DNA of 64,000 nucleotides, taken from the NCBI GenBank assembly GCA_965220665.1, contig CBDCQQ010000005.1, positions 1,674,001 through 1,738,000 on the forward strand, given 5' to 3'. The translations under genes and the position numbers were made by a program. Each line of letters begins with the position of its first letter. Position 1 is the first letter of the stretch. The notes under the pieces are model-generated. The model did not search any database. It was not told where the DNA came from and saw nothing but the letters and a program-made list of their open reading frames with translations. Source of the DNA: JAJDZL01 sp965220665 (GTDB lineage Bacteria > Pseudomonadota > Gammaproteobacteria > Arenicellales > JAJDZL01). Positions 27,628-36,675 of the stretch are shown piece by piece.

Positions 27628-28090
27628 GTCCGCAACCTGGAATCAAGCAGCTGTTTCGCTAGATGAGATGGAAAGTGTCGGACGCGAAATTGCAAAGTTG
27701 ATTTTCCCTGGCTGTGTCGTGTATTTCGAAGGTGGCCTGGGGGCTGGCAAGACAACCCTGATTCAAAAGATCTGTCAGGAACTGAAAGTCGATGACACTG
27801 TGCTCAGTCCGACATTTTCAATTCTGAAACCTTATATTTCAGCGAGTGGAATGGATGTCTTGCATGTAGATCTATACCGTATTGAGAATCCAGCAGAGTT
27901 GCTGCTCATAGGGATAGAGGACTTTCAGGACACCGACTGTGTCTGGTTGATCGAATGGCCAAATCGCGGGTTTGATGTGATCCCACCGCCAGATATCCGC
28001 ATCCAGTTAACTGGTGCTGGTTCTTCCCGCAATATTTGCATGATCGAAGAAGCGAAATCATTAAAGATGTCTACGGTTGCGGATGAATAA
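27599..28090 (+). CDS. tsaE: tRNA threonylcarbamoyladenosine synthesis ATPase TsaE
   Basis: ATPase partner of TsaD/TsaB in t6A37 tRNA modification. It shows Walker A GGLGAGKTT, switch SPTFSILKPY, and VLHVDLYRIENPAELLLIGIEDF with LIEWP, all diagnostic. The length is 163 residues. The start could be TTG 27599 or GTG 27605, both within the end of nnr; the choice does not affect the domain. Confidence 0.94.
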   Translation: MTVQAQPRVKSATWNQAAVSLDEMESVGREIAKLIFPGCVVYFEGGLGAGKTTLIQKICQELKVDDTVLSPTFSILKPYISASGMDVLHVDLYRIENPAELLLIGIEDFQDTDCVWLIEWPNRGFDVIPPPDIRIQLTGAGSSRNICMIEEAKSLKMSTVADE

Positions 28091-29237
28091 AAATCGTTTT
28101 CTGTTATCTGCGTCTGCTGCGCTTTTACTGCTGCTATCTGGTTTCAATGCGTTTGCGGCGAATATCAACGATATTCGAGTCTGGAATTCACCAGATCGAA
28201 CCCGCATTGTTTTCGACCTTAGTGGTCCTGTTGATTACAAATTATTAGAGCTGAAAAACCCAAATCGAATCGCTATTGATATTCCAGACTCAAAATTTAC
28301 CGGTCAGTTGCCCAAGAGTGATGAACTGGGCAATCGGGTATCAAAAATTCGGACCGGGAAGCACGACGACCATATTCGTTTTGTGATTGATTTGAAAGGT
28401 ACGGTACGCGCTGAGCACTTTACTCTGATACCCATTGAGAATTATGGAGACCGACTGGTTCTTGATCTATATGCAAATCTTGCGAAAACGCAGAAATCAA
28501 AGCCCAAGAAAGTCAATGATGAGTTTATTGTGGTTATCGATGCCGGTCACGGTGGAGAAGACCCTGGTGCAGTTGGCGCCGCGAAAACCCTAGAAAAGCA
28601 TCTGGTATTAAAAATTGCAAAACAATTGAAAAAAGAATTGAACAGAGTAAAGGGTATTCGCGCGGAACTGACCCGTAAAGGTGACTATTACATTCCGCTC
28701 AGAAAACGAAGGAAAATTGCTGCCGATCTGAATGCAGATTTATTCGTATCGATTCATGCGGATGCCTTTACCAAGCGAAGTGCTAATGGAATTTCAGTGT
28801 TCGCACTTTCCCAGCGCGGTGCAACCAGCGAACGGGCACGAGTACTGGCGCAGAAAGAAAACTCCGCTGACTTCGTCGCTGGTGAAAACTTATCTCAAAA
28901 AGACCGTGATGTCGCTGAAACAGTTGTAGATCTTTCGTATCAGGGCCAGATTGGCCGCAGTGTCGCGTTGGGTTCGATGGTACGCACACGACTATCGAGA
29001 GTTGGCAGATTGCACGGACACGGTGTGGAACAGGCGGGATTTGCGGTACTCAAAGCACCAAACATTCCGTCTATACTGGTTGAAGTTGGATTTATCTCCA
29101 ACCCGAAAGAGGAACGCAGTCTGAACAAGAAATCTTATCAGAAAAAAATTGTTAAAGAGATAGCAACTGGCGTCGTCCAGTATGCCAAGAAATACCCGTG
29201 GGGACAGGAAAGATGGAGAACGTCGAGCATTCAGTAG
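28083..29237 (+). CDS. amiC: N-acetylmuramoyl-L-alanine amidase, AMIN + Amidase_3 (AmiB/AmiC type)
   Basis: A periplasmic zinc amidase that splits septal peptidoglycan during cell separation. ATG 28083 starts inside the tsaE stop region. The signal peptide is clear (LLSASAALLLLLSGFNAFA). An AMIN targeting domain (DIRVWNSPDRTRIVFDLSGPVDYK, about residues 25-130) precedes the catalytic domain with zinc ligands in VIDAGHGGEDPGAVG (His), Glu in ALEKHL, and SIHADAF (His), and the catalytic Glu in ILVEVGFISN. The length is 384 residues. No C-terminal LysM domain is present, so it is closer to AmiC/AmiA than to AmiB. Confidence 0.92.
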   Translation: MNKNRFLLSASAALLLLLSGFNAFAANINDIRVWNSPDRTRIVFDLSGPVDYKLLELKNPNRIAIDIPDSKFTGQLPKSDELGNRVSKIRTGKHDDHIRFVIDLKGTVRAEHFTLIPIENYGDRLVLDLYANLAKTQKSKPKKVNDEFIVVIDAGHGGEDPGAVGAAKTLEKHLVLKIAKQLKKELNRVKGIRAELTRKGDYYIPLRKRRKIAADLNADLFVSIHADAFTKRSANGISVFALSQRGATSERARVLAQKENSADFVAGENLSQKDRDVAETVVDLSYQGQIGRSVALGSMVRTRLSRVGRLHGHGVEQAGFAVLKAPNIPSILVEVGFISNPKEERSLNKKSYQKKIVKEIATGVVQYAKKYPWGQERWRTSSIQ

Positions 29238-31054
29238 CGGAACTCGCATCACATGATCAGACTTTGACGGAGTCAAGGTCGAGGATTCGTCGGCTGGATG
29301 ATCGCGTCATCGATAAGATCGCAGCTGGTGAAGTTGTTGAACGCCCGGCTTCGGTACTCAAAGAGTTGATCGAAAACAGTATTGATGCGGGTGCGCGGAA
29401 AATCGAAATTGAAGTGCATTCTGGCGGAATACAGAGCATCTTGGTTCGAGATGATGGAATCGGAATTCCTCGTGATGAATTAAATCTGGCATTGACGCGA
29501 CACGCAACAAGCAAACTCGCAGATTTTGATAGTTTGGAAAGAATAGAGACGCTGGGATTTCGCGGCGAAGCACTGCCGAGTATCGCTTCAGTATCAAGAA
29601 TGTCTATGGTTAGTCGAACCGCGCATGATTCACATGGCTGGAAGATATCCTGCGATGGCGGTGGCGTCATTTCTGAACCGGAACCGGCACAGCATCCCGT
29701 TGGTACCGAGATCGAGGTGCAGGATCTGTTTTTCAATGTTCCGGCCAGAAGAAAGTTCTTGCGAACCGCATCAACAGAATTTTCTCATCTTCGCAAGTTA
29801 ATCAAGCAGATGGCGCTCAGCCGAATGGAGATTGACATTCGATTGCAGCATAACGGTCGGCAGGTCGACCGATATCCTGCAGCATCTTCAGAAGGTGAAC
29901 TGAAATCACGGCTCAGGACTGTATTCGATTCTCATATGGCCGATAACTCCATTTCTGTAGAGTTTGAAGAGAATGGCATTTGCGCCGCTGGATGGATTGC
30001 TCCACCAGACTACACGCGTTCGCAGCCCAATCTTCAGTTTCTGTTTGTAAATGGACGCGGAATCAGAGACCGAAGGCTTGCACATGGAATTAAGCAGGCA
30101 TACATGGATGTGCTATTCGACTCCGGTCGATTTCCAATCTTTGCACTGTACCTGAATTTCAATCCGGAATTGGCAGATGTCAATGTCCATCCGACAAAAT
30201 CGGAGGTGCGATTCAAGCAACCGCGTGAAATTTACTGGTTTATTTTACGAGCTGTCAGAAATGCGCTTTCAGGTGATCAGCCGGGTACTCGCAGGATGTC
30301 TCGTTCAGCGTTGGATTCGGTTGAGTTGCCGAACACTGCCGGTTTTCCAGACCGGCAGCAGAATACGATGAGGTTGCCGGTTGAGACCATTTGGGCAACG
30401 GATAACAGCGAAACTCAGAAACAGATGCCCAGACATAGCGAGCCAATCGATCAGGATTCGCCTTCTGTCGTTCCTCCGCTTGGATTTGCGATAGCTCAAC
30501 TGGGCGGCGCGTATGTGCTTGCAGAAAACAAGGAAGGTCTGGTCATCGTAGATATGCACGCGGCGCACGAAAGGTTGAATTACGAAAGACTCAAAGCGGA
30601 ATATGAGAATGCCAAACTGCAGGTACAGACAGTCATCGTACCCCATGTGATCAAAGTCTCTTCATTAGAGGCGGAGATTGCGATCACTAATCAGGAGTTA
30701 CTGGCGGATTTGGGCTTTGATGTTTCGCTTGCCAGCGACACTGCAATTTCCATTCGCTCCATTCCCAGAATTCTCAAAGATTGCGATATTGAAAAACTAA
30801 TCCGCGATGTGATTTCTGATTTGATCGAACACGGCAGCACCAATCGAGTGGAACATGTACGAAATGAACTGCTCGCGACTGTTGCCTGTCACAGCTCAAT
30901 TCGCGCAAATCAGCAGTTGTCGATTCAAGAGATGGACGCGTTGTTGCGGCAGATGGAAGTTACCGAGCACTCAGGCTACTGCAGTCATGGTCGACCGACT
31001 TGGAATCAGATAACGATGAAAGAGCTTGACCGGCTGTTTTATCGTGGGCGGTAA
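29213..31054 (+). CDS. mutL: DNA mismatch repair protein MutL with endonuclease motif
   Basis: Couples MutS recognition to strand incision. ATG 29213 has AGGAAAG directly upstream; a GTG at 29198 is less likely. The N-terminal GHKL ATPase has IAAGEVVERPASVLKELIENSIDAG, RDDGIGI, RHATSKL and GFRGEAL. The C-terminal part has DMHAAHERLNYE (bases 30551-30586), matching the metal-binding endonuclease motif DQHA(X)2E(X)4E with Met for Gln. It also has ACHSSIRAN and CSHGRP near the C-terminus, equivalents of the other nuclease-site motifs. E. coli MutL lacks this site because MutH cuts instead, so this organism probably uses a MutH-independent pathway. The length is 613 residues. Confidence 0.95.
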   Translation: MENVEHSVAELASHDQTLTESRSRIRRLDDRVIDKIAAGEVVERPASVLKELIENSIDAGARKIEIEVHSGGIQSILVRDDGIGIPRDELNLALTRHATSKLADFDSLERIETLGFRGEALPSIASVSRMSMVSRTAHDSHGWKISCDGGGVISEPEPAQHPVGTEIEVQDLFFNVPARRKFLRTASTEFSHLRKLIKQMALSRMEIDIRLQHNGRQVDRYPAASSEGELKSRLRTVFDSHMADNSISVEFEENGICAAGWIAPPDYTRSQPNLQFLFVNGRGIRDRRLAHGIKQAYMDVLFDSGRFPIFALYLNFNPELADVNVHPTKSEVRFKQPREIYWFILRAVRNALSGDQPGTRRMSRSALDSVELPNTAGFPDRQQNTMRLPVETIWATDNSETQKQMPRHSEPIDQDSPSVVPPLGFAIAQLGGAYVLAENKEGLVIVDMHAAHERLNYERLKAEYENAKLQVQTVIVPHVIKVSSLEAEIAITNQELLADLGFDVSLASDTAISIRSIPRILKDCDIEKLIRDVISDLIEHGSTNRVEHVRNELLATVACHSSIRANQQLSIQEMDALLRQMEVTEHSGYCSHGRPTWNQITMKELDRLFYRGR

Positions 31055-31083
31055 TACTTCTTCCATTTGATGCCTGCAGGCAT

Positions 31084-32040
31084 ATGGATTCAACACCACT
31101 GGTTTTCTTTCTCATGGGCCCGACTGCGACGGGCAAAACACAGTTGGCAGTGGAAATTGCTGATCAATTTCCGATTGATGTTATCAGCGTCGATTCAGGT
31201 CAAGTTTACCAAGGGATGGATATTGGCACTGCAAAGCCGACCTGCGAGATTCTGGATAGAGTACCTCATAAGCTGATTAATATCCGCAGTCCTTGGGAGC
31301 GCTATTCAGCTGGGCAGTTTCGAAGAGATGCGATTGCTGAAATTGAAAAATCAATCGAGATAGGGAGAATTCCGTTTCTGGTTGGCGGCACTTCGTTCTA
31401 CTTTCGAGCGTTGGAATTCGGACTTTCTGATTTGCCGAAGCGATCGGAGGAAATTCGGCTGGAACTACTGGCAGAAGCCGATACAAAAGGGTGGGCACAC
31501 CTGCACCACAAATTGATGGAATTCGACCCGGATTCTGCCCACGAGGTTCAACTCAATGACTCGCAGCGCATATTACGATTGCTAGAGATGTATTTGGCAT
31601 CGGGCATCCGTCCAAGTGAGATGAAACAGGCGAACCGCGCCGAACCATTACCGTACCAGATTGTAAAAATGGCAATCGCGCGTTCTGACCGTGAGGTGCA
31701 AAATCAGCAAATCAAGCAACGATTTTTTCAGATGCTTGAAGATGGGTTTCTTTTGGAGGCAGAGCGACTTTATCGATCAGATCATTTCAACAGATCTTTG
31801 CCCTCAATGCGTTGTGTCGGGTATCAGCAGATGTGGCAGTACCTTTCGGGTGAGTTCAATTATGAACAGATGGCCGAGGAGACGATCAGAGAGACCTGTG
31901 GAATTGCCAAGCGCCAGCTGACGTGGATTCGCAACCAGTCCGGAGTGACCTGGTCGAATTGTGACGATGACAATCACCTAAGCCGCATTATGACGTTTAT
32001 CAATGCCGTATTGAACACTCGCACAAACGACCACAAGTGA
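31084..32040 (+). CDS. miaA: tRNA dimethylallyltransferase
   Basis: Adds a dimethylallyl group to A37 of tRNAs that read UNN codons. It shows P-loop MGPTATGKTQLAVEIA, VISVDSGQVYQGMDIGTAKPT, the VGGTSFYFRAL motif, and C-terminal MRCVGYQQMWQYL and AKRQLTWIRNQ. The length is 318 residues. It is the last conserved gene before the accessory region; hfq, which normally follows immediately, is found about 13.7 kb further on. Confidence 0.96.
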   Translation: MDSTPLVFFLMGPTATGKTQLAVEIADQFPIDVISVDSGQVYQGMDIGTAKPTCEILDRVPHKLINIRSPWERYSAGQFRRDAIAEIEKSIEIGRIPFLVGGTSFYFRALEFGLSDLPKRSEEIRLELLAEADTKGWAHLHHKLMEFDPDSAHEVQLNDSQRILRLLEMYLASGIRPSEMKQANRAEPLPYQIVKMAIARSDREVQNQQIKQRFFQMLEDGFLLEAERLYRSDHFNRSLPSMRCVGYQQMWQYLSGEFNYEQMAEETIRETCGIAKRQLTWIRNQSGVTWSNCDDDNHLSRIMTFINAVLNTRTNDHK

Positions 32041-32093
32041 ATGACGGGAAAACCAGTAGATCCAAATTTTGCTTCATGGATTTATCATTATTT

Positions 32094-32246
32094 TCAATTC
32101 ACGTTAATAAAGTCCGTTAGATCGGCGGTGGCTCGGCTGCGATAGTTCAGCACAATGTTTCTGCCCTTATTTGCGAATGCTTTGGTCAATGCCGCTCCGA
32201 GTCCCCGGGTGGCCTCGGTAATAAAAATTTCTCTCTCCTGTTTCAT
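32094..32246 (-). pseudogene. Truncated short-chain dehydrogenase/reductase (N-terminal fragment)
   Basis: A 50-codon frame immediately downstream of dctM encodes only the start of an SDR Rossmann fold: a beta strand (EIFITEA) and TRGLGAALTKAFANKGRNIVLNYRSR, after which the protein ends. In intact SDRs the cofactor motif reads TGxxxGxG; here the first Gly is Glu (ITEATRGLG), consistent with decay. Some 200 residues are missing. It ends 53 bases from the miaA stop, so the break probably marks an edge of the inserted TRAP/sugar-acid operon. The ATG and a GGAG-type site (GACATTCACGAA precedes) suggest it was once the last gene of that operon. Confidence 0.7.
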
Positions 32247-32269
32247 TTCGTGAATGTCTCCTGTTGAGG

Positions 32270-33559
32270 TTAGCCATCTGCAACGTAGCCTAGTAAACGC
32301 GGAATGAATAAAGTTATTTCGGGTACGTAACTGATCGTCATCAAAGTCACTAGTAACACCGCAAGAAAGGGCAGCAGCGGTTTGATTACAGCTTCAATGG
32401 GCAACTTGCTCAACCCACACGCTACAAAGAGACAGACTCCCACCGGTGGGGTAAACAGCGAAATTGTGACATTCGCAGCGACGAAAATTCCGATATGAAT
32501 CGGTTCCATGCCAAGCGCAACTCCAGCAGGAACTAGAATAGGCATCAGTATGATCAGTGCCGGTAGTGCGTCCATAATCATTCCAAGCAGGAAGAACACG
32601 ATATTCACAAAAATGACATAGACAATCCAGTGATGCGCATATTGCACTATAAGCGCAGCAAGCTCATGTGGAATCCGTTCAAATGCCAGTACAAACGAAA
32701 ATGCCGATGCCATTCCCAAAATCAGCATAACCATTCCGGTTAGCCGCGCGGCCTGCAAAAACACCTCCGGCAAGTCCCTCAGAGTCAACTCCTTGTAGGC
32801 GAACAGGGACACAACAAGGCCGTAGACTACAGCAATTGCCGAAGCTTCGGTCGGCGTAAAAATGCCACCCAATATGCCACCCAGTATGATTATCGGCATC
32901 AGCACGGCCAGGCTTCCATCCGCAACTATCTGAAGCTTTTCAGTCCAAGTTGTTGAGTCGGCAAGCGGCAAATCCAAGCGCCGACCATAGTAGTAACACA
33001 ACGCCATTAGGGCTATGGCATTGAATACGCCTGGCAACAGTCCAGCTGCAAACAATCCGCCAATCGAGATGCCAGCTACAACGCCAATAATAATAAGATC
33101 AATGGAAGGTGGAATGATTGATGCGGTGGCTCCAGATGCAGCCAACAGAGCAGTTGCAAAGGGTTTTGGATACTTTCGCCGCAGCATTTCAGGCATAGTT
33201 GTGGAACCAATGGCAGCTGTATCAGCACTTGCGGAACCGCAGACCCCTGAAAAAAACATGGTTGACAGAATTACTACAAATCCCAGTCCTCCTTTGATTC
33301 GACCGACAAAGATCAATGCGAGATTCACGATGCGTCTGGCAATGCCACCGCGTCCCATGATCGTTCCTGCCAGGATGAATAGCGGTATTGCAAGTAGCGT
33401 AAATGCGTCCATACCGCTCAGTATTTTTTGGGGGAGCAGCACCAGCCCATTTGGCGCAATCAACAACAAGCCGGCCAAAGATGCCAGTCCCAGAGCGACT
33501 GCAATTGGCACTGAAGTCAACAGTGCAACAAACAGAACAATGACAACGACAGTAGCCAC
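32270..33559 (-). CDS. dctM: TRAP transporter large permease (DctM family)
   Basis: The 12-13-span membrane component of a tripartite ATP-independent periplasmic transporter; it uses an ion gradient to import organic acids. It has 429 residues with family segments TLLAIPLFILAGTIMGRGGIARRIVNLA, GVCGSASADTAAIGSTTMPEMLRRKYP and TPTEASAIAVVYGL, and C-terminal LFTPPVGVCLFVACGLSKLPIEAV. It starts with GTG, overlapping the dctQ stop by one base (TAGTG), which indicates coupled translation. Confidence 0.94.
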   Translation of the reverse strand: MATVVVIVLFVALLTSVPIAVALGLASLAGLLLIAPNGLVLLPQKILSGMDAFTLLAIPLFILAGTIMGRGGIARRIVNLALIFVGRIKGGLGFVVILSTMFFSGVCGSASADTAAIGSTTMPEMLRRKYPKPFATALLAASGATASIIPPSIDLIIIGVVAGISIGGLFAAGLLPGVFNAIALMALCYYYGRRLDLPLADSTTWTEKLQIVADGSLAVLMPIIILGGILGGIFTPTEASAIAVVYGLVVSLFAYKELTLRDLPEVFLQAARLTGMVMLILGMASAFSFVLAFERIPHELAALIVQYAHHWIVYVIFVNIVFFLLGMIMDALPALIILMPILVPAGVALGMEPIHIGIFVAANVTISLFTPPVGVCLFVACGLSKLPIEAVIKPLLPFLAVLLVTLMTISYVPEITLFIPRLLGYVADG

Positions 33560-34056
33560 TATGAATCCGAATGAAGTGAAGCGCCTGGATGCCCGCGTCC
33601 TTTAAGCTCTCGCAGCGTGGATTTTGCACACTCCCATGCAATCAGAGCACTTCCCACGACAATTGATGAATAGGGGATTTCCATTGGAATTTGCAGTGCC
33701 GGTGCAATGTGCCCCGAAACGCCCAGCACATATTTCACACCTTGGTAGAGGATCAGTAAGAAAAAAGCTGTGACTGATAAGTGCACAGCAATAGACACGC
33801 GTCGCCGAATGGCGGTGGGCAGACGTTCGACAAGAATTCGCAGGGCAAAGTGGGACCTTGTTCGAAACGCGTAGGCTGCGCTCAGCATTGCCAGCCACAT
33901 CAACAAGAATCGTGCCAACTCCTCTGACCAAGAGAGCGGTGCCTGTAGAAAATATCGGGAAATGACCTGGCTGAACACAACCGCGGTAAGCGCAGCCAGC
34001 AGACAGCAAATCACAATCTCAAGCAGATGGCGAAAAACCTTGGTCATGAGACTCAC
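33559..34056 (-). CDS. dctQ: TRAP transporter small permease (DctQ family)
   Basis: The four-span small membrane subunit, 165 residues. Family marks are SRYFLQAPLSWSEELARFLLMWLAMLSAAYAFR and RILVERLP, then PMEIPYSSIVVGSALIAWE. It pairs with dctM. In the ancestral operon it followed dctP by about 130 bases; that space now holds a hairpin and a complete insertion sequence, so dctQM may now depend on transcription from within or near the IS. Confidence 0.9.
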   Translation of the reverse strand: MSLMTKVFRHLLEIVICCLLAALTAVVFSQVISRYFLQAPLSWSEELARFLLMWLAMLSAAYAFRTRSHFALRILVERLPTAIRRRVSIAVHLSVTAFFLLILYQGVKYVLGVSGHIAPALQIPMEIPYSSIVVGSALIAWECAKSTLRELKGRGHPGASLHSDS

Positions 34057-34106
34057 TGGTTACGAATTTTAGTCACCTGGCGCATGATGACAGTATGGTT
34101 GAACAG

Positions 34107-34139
34107 AAAGGGAGTGACTCGATGAGTACACTCCCTTTT
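34107..34139 (-). terminator. Perfect 10-bp stem hairpin between dctP and dctQM
   Basis: AAAGGGAGTG (34107-34116) pairs exactly with CACTCCCTTT (34129-34138) around a 12-base loop. Flanking A and T tracts on both sides make it look like a rho-independent terminator in either direction (four T on the plus side, three on the minus). In TRAP operons such a hairpin after dctP is a usual way to lower permease expression relative to the binding protein. Confidence 0.7.
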
Positions 34140-34312
34140 CCGTTAATTGGTGAAAAGAAATTCTGTAAATATCGACTAGTTTCAGACATCCTGACCCCTT
34201 AGCCCGATGATTGTATCAGTCGATCTTATTAAGGTGTTGAATAATCGTCATAATTTTGTCATTTATCTCCAAATTTGGCTTGCATTTGGATTTGTCTTCT
34301 GCTAACATTAAT

Positions 34313-36610
34313 ATGTACATAAATAAGGTTTTGAGCAACACTCCAGGAATCCAGAATGCAACTGAACATCCCAATCACCCCCCCCCCCCGGAAACCACCC
34401 CGATCGCAAACGGCTTCTCTGTCAGCTTCGAAGATGACAAGGTGACCTACTTCTCCAACCTGATGCCGTTCAAAAGCCACGATGCAAACGACGCACAGAC
34501 GCGCGCCCTGACCGTTGCAGAATTGCGGGTCGACTGTCGTCTGCCGGCAAACAGAATCACCGAAGCGATGGGCATCTCAAGAGCCATGCTGATGGGACAC
34601 TGCAAAACCTACCGCAAACATGGCAGTGCGGGATTTTTCATGCCGCGCAAGGAAAAACGATGCACTGCAATTGATGCCCAGACCAAGTACGAAGCCGAAG
34701 CGCTGCTGGCCCAGGGTTTCAGTGCCAGCAAGACGGCACAGAAGATCGGCATTGCGGTGGCCACGCTGACCTATCACATCCGCGCCGGGCGGATTGCGAA
34801 GCACAAGCGGCAGCCGAAACAGCCTGCGGTTGCTGAGATCGAATCTGCGGCATCTGCAACCGCGTGTGCAGACGAGTCGAAAGCGCTCCAGCGCAGCGCG
34901 CGCAATGTGCGCGACCGCAACGCTTCGATGGGGCGGGCGACAACCGATGTTGTCGGTCGCACGCTGGCGATGACAAGCGGGTCGCCACACGCGGCGGCGC
35001 CGAGTTTTGATCAATCGGCTCACAGTGTTCAAAGAGGCGGCGTGCTCAGTGCTTTGCCGATGTTGATTGAACAGGGCATCGATACCGCACCGATACAATT
35101 GCCCAACGGCTATTACAGTGCGCAGTCGTTGTTAACGTTTCTGGCATTGATCGCGATGGCACGGGTATCGAATCCGGAACAGCTGCGCTATGACGCACCG
35201 GGCGAATGGGGGCAGATTCTTGGACTTGACCGCTGTCCTGAGGTGAAAACGCTGCGCAGCAAAATCCGTTTGTTCAGCAAAGACTTTGAGCGGGTTTTGC
35301 TGTGGCAGCAGACGCTGTCGAAGCGATGGCTGCTGCAAGACTGTCAATACGATGCGGTGTTGCTGGTTGACGGGCATACGAAAGTCTACAGTGGTCAAGG
35401 CAGATTGGCGAAGAAGTTCATTTCGCGCCAGAAACTGTGTCTGCCTGCGGCTGCGAGTTACTGGGTCAATACGCTTGGTGGCCAGCCACTGCTTTGTCTG
35501 CATCAGGATTACGATCCCGGGATGGTCAAGGCGCTGGAACACGTTGTGGTCAAAGAACTGCAGGCGATCGGTGCAGTGACTGACGAGGCGCCGGATTTGA
35601 CCGACACTGCCAGCACCGAAGCGCCCTGGGTGACCTTGGTGTTTGATCGCGAGGGATGGAGTCCGAAGATGATGCGCAGACTGGCGCGCAAGGGCATTGC
35701 GTGTGTGAACTGGCACAAGAACTTCAAGGCACCTGCGTGGGACGGTGCGGATTACTGCGAAAGTGTTGTGACGGTCTATGGCCCGGCTCAGAGTCACCAA
35801 CAGACGGTGATGCTCGCTGAGAAATCCATCGTGCTGGACAAAGACCTGTCGGTGCGCCAGATCCGGCGCCGGCTCGACAGTGGACGCGAGGTTGCGATTG
35901 TCACGACCCATCCGACGCTGTCAACTGAACAGGTGGCATCGTTGATGTTTTCGCGCTGGTCGCAGGAGAATTTCTTCAAGTACATGCGCGATCAGTTCAG
36001 TGTTGACGCATTGACCTCGCATGCATTGGCACCGATGGACGATGACACGGTTGTGGTCAATCCACGCAGGCGCAATCTTGAAAAGCAGGTCAACAAGCTG
36101 TGGGGGCGCATCACGACGATGCGCAATCGAATCGCGAAACTCGCCAAAGATGATGCCAAAGCACACCAGTGTGCGCAACTCGCTGAGCACATTGAGCAGC
36201 TTGAAGCCGAGCATGAGAAGGTGCGCATTGAGAAAAACGCGACCGACAAGCACATCCTTGCTGGACAGCTTGAAGCATCTGAGCGCCTTGAGGTGCTGCC
36301 GAAATCACAGCGGCTGTTTATCGACATCATTCGCATGATCGCCTATCGGGCGGAAACCCGCATGATTCCGGCTGTCGCCGGTGCACAGGGTAAAAAAACC
36401 AATCCGAGAAAGGCCCTGCAGCGGTTGTTTGATGCCGATGCGAACATTATTCCAGATCACGACAAAGGGCTGCTGAAAGTACAGATTCTTGGCTTGGGCA
36501 GCAATTGCGTAGACCGGGCTCTGATACCCCTGCTTGATGAATTGACAGCGACTGAAACTGTGTATCCCGGAACGAATCTGAAACTCGTTTACGAACTGGC
36601 GGCAGACTGA
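34313..36610 (+). CDS. DDE transposase (about 765 residues), IS4-like catalytic core
   Basis: I place the start at ATG 34313; a TTG 57 bases upstream also keeps the frame. Order of parts: a proline-rich head encoded across a C12 run; two helix-turn-helix regions (LPANRITEAMGISRAMLMGHCKTYRKHG and GFSASKTAQKIGIAVATLTYHIRAGRI); then the catalytic core with likely acidic residues in LLVDGHTKVYSG, LVFDREGWSP, and SRWSQENFFKYMRDQF, the last resembling the IS4 R-(3)-E-(6)-K/R signature. A long coiled coil rich in Lys/Glu (NLEKQVNKLWGRI to LEAEHEKVRI) lies in the C-terminal third. It is longer than most IS4 transposases (400-500 residues). Confidence 0.85.
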   Translation: MYINKVLSNTPGIQNATEHPNHPPPPETTPIANGFSVSFEDDKVTYFSNLMPFKSHDANDAQTRALTVAELRVDCRLPANRITEAMGISRAMLMGHCKTYRKHGSAGFFMPRKEKRCTAIDAQTKYEAEALLAQGFSASKTAQKIGIAVATLTYHIRAGRIAKHKRQPKQPAVAEIESAASATACADESKALQRSARNVRDRNASMGRATTDVVGRTLAMTSGSPHAAAPSFDQSAHSVQRGGVLSALPMLIEQGIDTAPIQLPNGYYSAQSLLTFLALIAMARVSNPEQLRYDAPGEWGQILGLDRCPEVKTLRSKIRLFSKDFERVLLWQQTLSKRWLLQDCQYDAVLLVDGHTKVYSGQGRLAKKFISRQKLCLPAAASYWVNTLGGQPLLCLHQDYDPGMVKALEHVVVKELQAIGAVTDEAPDLTDTASTEAPWVTLVFDREGWSPKMMRRLARKGIACVNWHKNFKAPAWDGADYCESVVTVYGPAQSHQQTVMLAEKSIVLDKDLSVRQIRRRLDSGREVAIVTTHPTLSTEQVASLMFSRWSQENFFKYMRDQFSVDALTSHALAPMDDDTVVVNPRRRNLEKQVNKLWGRITTMRNRIAKLAKDDAKAHQCAQLAEHIEQLEAEHEKVRIEKNATDKHILAGQLEASERLEVLPKSQRLFIDIIRMIAYRAETRMIPAVAGAQGKKTNPRKALQRLFDADANIIPDHDKGLLKVQILGLGSNCVDRALIPLLDELTATETVYPGTNLKLVYELAAD
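34378..34389 (+). repeat. C12 homopolymer in the 5' end of the transposase gene
   Basis: Twelve consecutive C bases encode a four-proline stretch 22 codons after the ATG. Such a run is prone to slippage, and a change of one base would put the whole transposase out of frame. It is by far the longest G/C homopolymer I noticed in the window. Confidence 0.9.
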
Positions 36611-36675
36611 TTTCAACCCCGCAAATCAGCAATCATGTACACTTCGAAATTGGCTGGGGGTCAGGATGTCTGAGT

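Larger units (their letters stand above)
34183..36672 (+). mobile_element. 2490-bp insertion sequence with 16-bp perfect inverted ends and 5-bp target duplication
   Basis: The ends are CAGACATCCTGACCCC (34183-34198) and its exact complement (36657-36672). They are flanked by the direct repeat AGTTT on both sides (34178-34182 and 36673-36677), so the boundaries are certain to the base. It carries one large transposase. It sits immediately at the dctP stop codon: the right AGTTT copy overlaps the TAA, which is kept, so dctP is intact but is now separated from dctQM. The element appears intact and recent, given perfect ends and a perfect duplication. IS family not certain; the transposase has IS4-like features. 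Confidence 0.92.

Noticed and set aside
34259..36616. Several long minus-strand frames opposite the large transposase (for example 35132-35911)
   Set aside because: They mirror the GC-rich coding strand and carry no protein motifs; shadows of the real gene.
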